From positions 1,984,001-2,048,000 of the forward strand of contig JALGAS010000007.1 of the NCBI GenBank assembly GCA_023078685.1: DNA of 64,000 bases. Reading direction: 5' to 3'. This document shows positions 63,143 to 64,000 of the stretch, piece by piece. Source of the stretch: Neopestalotiopsis rosae. Lineage: Eukaryota > Ascomycota > Sordariomycetes > Amphisphaeriales > Sporocadaceae. A model generated the notes under the pieces. The model was given only the letters and a program-made list of their open reading frames with translations, searched no databases and was not told the origin of the DNA. A program made the translations under genes and the position numbers. Position 1 is the first letter of the stretch. Each line of letters opens with the position of its first letter.

Positions 63143-64000
63143 ATGGCTGTCGGAATACCTGAGACGAGCAAACCAGCGGACATTGATGGTGGTCCCTTGG
63201 CCAACCCGAGCCAATCCGTGTATGCGCACATCGAGCGTGGCCTACTCAAGAATCCCCACAAGCCCGCGGTGATTTGCATGCATCAACAAATGAATGACTT
63301 GGAATACTGGCTTGATTTTGGAAACAACTCGAATCCTGAAGAAAATGACAATGCCGCTCATTCCAGTTGCCTCACCCTCACTTATGCTCAACTCCACCGA
63401 GGAGCGCTCCGTCTTGTTGCGGGACTGTTGGCCAGCGGTGTCCGCCCGCGGGGGACAGTTCTTTGCATGATGGAGAACAGCGGCGAATTTGCGATATTAG
63501 TCTGGGCATGTAATATCTTGCGATTGACGCTGGCGCCGCTTGACCTCGACATTTTGAAGAGGGCGAACGCTGCGACTGAGCTTCGGTCGTATCTTCAAAG
63601 CCTGACGCCAGAGGTGGTGATTGTTCCAGATGTTCGTGGTGCCCAAATCATCGAATCAGCTGTGGCCGACCAGCACAAGCCCCTGCCGCCTTTCCTCCGG
63701 CTCACTGCAACTGGCTGTACGACGGTCAGTTCTTCGTCTTTAAGCCCAGTATGGAGGTCTCTTCGGGACGTTGTCGAAATGGCCGAATCATGGCACGGGG
63801 CAGGATCTTTGAGTGAAGAGGGTCTTCTCCAGGAGGCACGTCTAGATGATCCGGAGCGCATACACTCGATTTATTTCACGTCGGGCACATCGGCTGGGCG
63901 TGGCAAAGGGTGTCCGGTGAGCGTAGGCGCTACGACTCATATTCTTGAGTCGCAACGCTGGCTCATCACGCCGGAGAATTGTGCAAGCGTACTGCAGCAG
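63143..64000 (+). CDS. AMP-binding (adenylate-forming) enzyme, 5' part
   Basis: An open frame of 286 codons from the ATG at 63143 runs off the window edge, so the gene is partial. The N-terminal adenylation subdomain is recognisable: LTLTYAQLHRGALRLVAGLLASGVRPRG, VLCMMENSGEFAILVWACNIL, and the P-loop-like A3 motif YFTSGTSAGRGKGCPVSVG. Substrate-pocket and carrier-protein parts lie beyond the edge. It may be a fatty-acid or aryl-CoA ligase, or the first domain of an NRPS-like A-T-R or A-T-TE enzyme. Being next to the anthrone oxygenase it may activate a carboxylic acid for coupling to the polyketide, or it may lie outside the cluster. The first 36 residues (MAVGIPETSKPADIDG onward) resemble no targeting signal. 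Confidence 0.85.
   Translation, partial: MAVGIPETSKPADIDGGPLANPSQSVYAHIERGLLKNPHKPAVICMHQQMNDLEYWLDFGNNSNPEENDNAAHSSCLTLTYAQLHRGALRLVAGLLASGVRPRGTVLCMMENSGEFAILVWACNILRLTLAPLDLDILKRANAATELRSYLQSLTPEVVIVPDVRGAQIIESAVADQHKPLPPFLRLTATGCTTVSSSSLSPVWRSLRDVVEMAESWHGAGSLSEEGLLQEARLDDPERIHSIYFTSGTSAGRGKGCPVSVGATTHILESQRWLITPENCASVLQQ

Overview
The window looks like chromosomal DNA of a filamentous ascomycete (Pezizomycotina). Genes are split by short GT-AG introns of about 47-77 nt with recognisable branch points. The gene families are typical of such fungi: HET-domain proteins, a PTH11-like receptor, an HsbA-like secreted protein, a non-reducing polyketide synthase (NR-PKS), and an AflR/AflS-type regulator pair. 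Coding density is low, with many 0.5-4 kb gene-free stretches. A genus cannot be assigned from the sequence alone; a sordariomycete is my guess. I found no bacterial-type operon, CRISPR array, rRNA, convincing tRNA or intact transposon.

Left part (1-33 kb), a mixed accessory region: a secreted bicovalent-flavin (BBE-like) oxidase (1009-2762), a HET-domain protein (4212-5741), a small tail-anchored unknown (5952-6506), a secreted tyrosinase with nine exons including an 8-nt microexon (7016-8510), an HsbA-like secreted protein (10657-11211), a seven-helix PTH11-like membrane protein (15458-16996), a conserved acidic nuclear-type protein (18306-19474), a BAHD-family acyltransferase (19970-21397), a membrane-anchored Cys-rich unknown (22019-23027), a divergent pair of an NmrA-like reductase and an alpha/beta hydrolase (23279-25352), a second, shorter HET protein (27236-28009), an FtsJ-like methyltransferase (28434-29569) and two membrane-type unknowns (30663-31551, 32064-32591).

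Right part (33-64 kb), a polyketide biosynthetic gene cluster of the atrochrysone/emodin type. Its core is a TE-less NR-PKS (SAT-KS-MAT-PT-ACP, about 1,800 residues). With it lie a scytalone-dehydratase-like enzyme, a questin-oxidase-like ring-cleaving oxygenase, an AflS-like coactivator, an AflR-like Zn2Cys6 activator, a metallo-beta-lactamase-type thioesterase that would release the product in trans, a glutathione S-transferase, a short-chain dehydrogenase, a secreted GMC flavoenzyme, a DUF1772 anthrone oxygenase, and the start of an AMP-binding enzyme cut by the window edge. A HET gene with an in-frame stop sits inside this block.

Inferred pathway: the PKS and the thioesterase make atrochrysone carboxylic acid; loss of CO2 and water gives emodin anthrone; the DUF1772 oxygenase makes emodin; the questin-oxidase homologue opens an anthraquinone ring to a benzophenone or seco-anthraquinone; SDR, GST, GMC and possibly the AMP-binding enzyme tailor it. 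The set parallels the monodictyphenone (mdp) cluster, but no MdpC-type naphthol reductase or separate decarboxylase is visible in the window. AflR-type TCGN5CGR sites and a repeated ACGGCCGT palindrome lie in several promoters of the right-hand genes.

Exon boundaries were read by eye from splice consensus and reading frame and were checked for frame closure; they have not been confirmed by transcripts.
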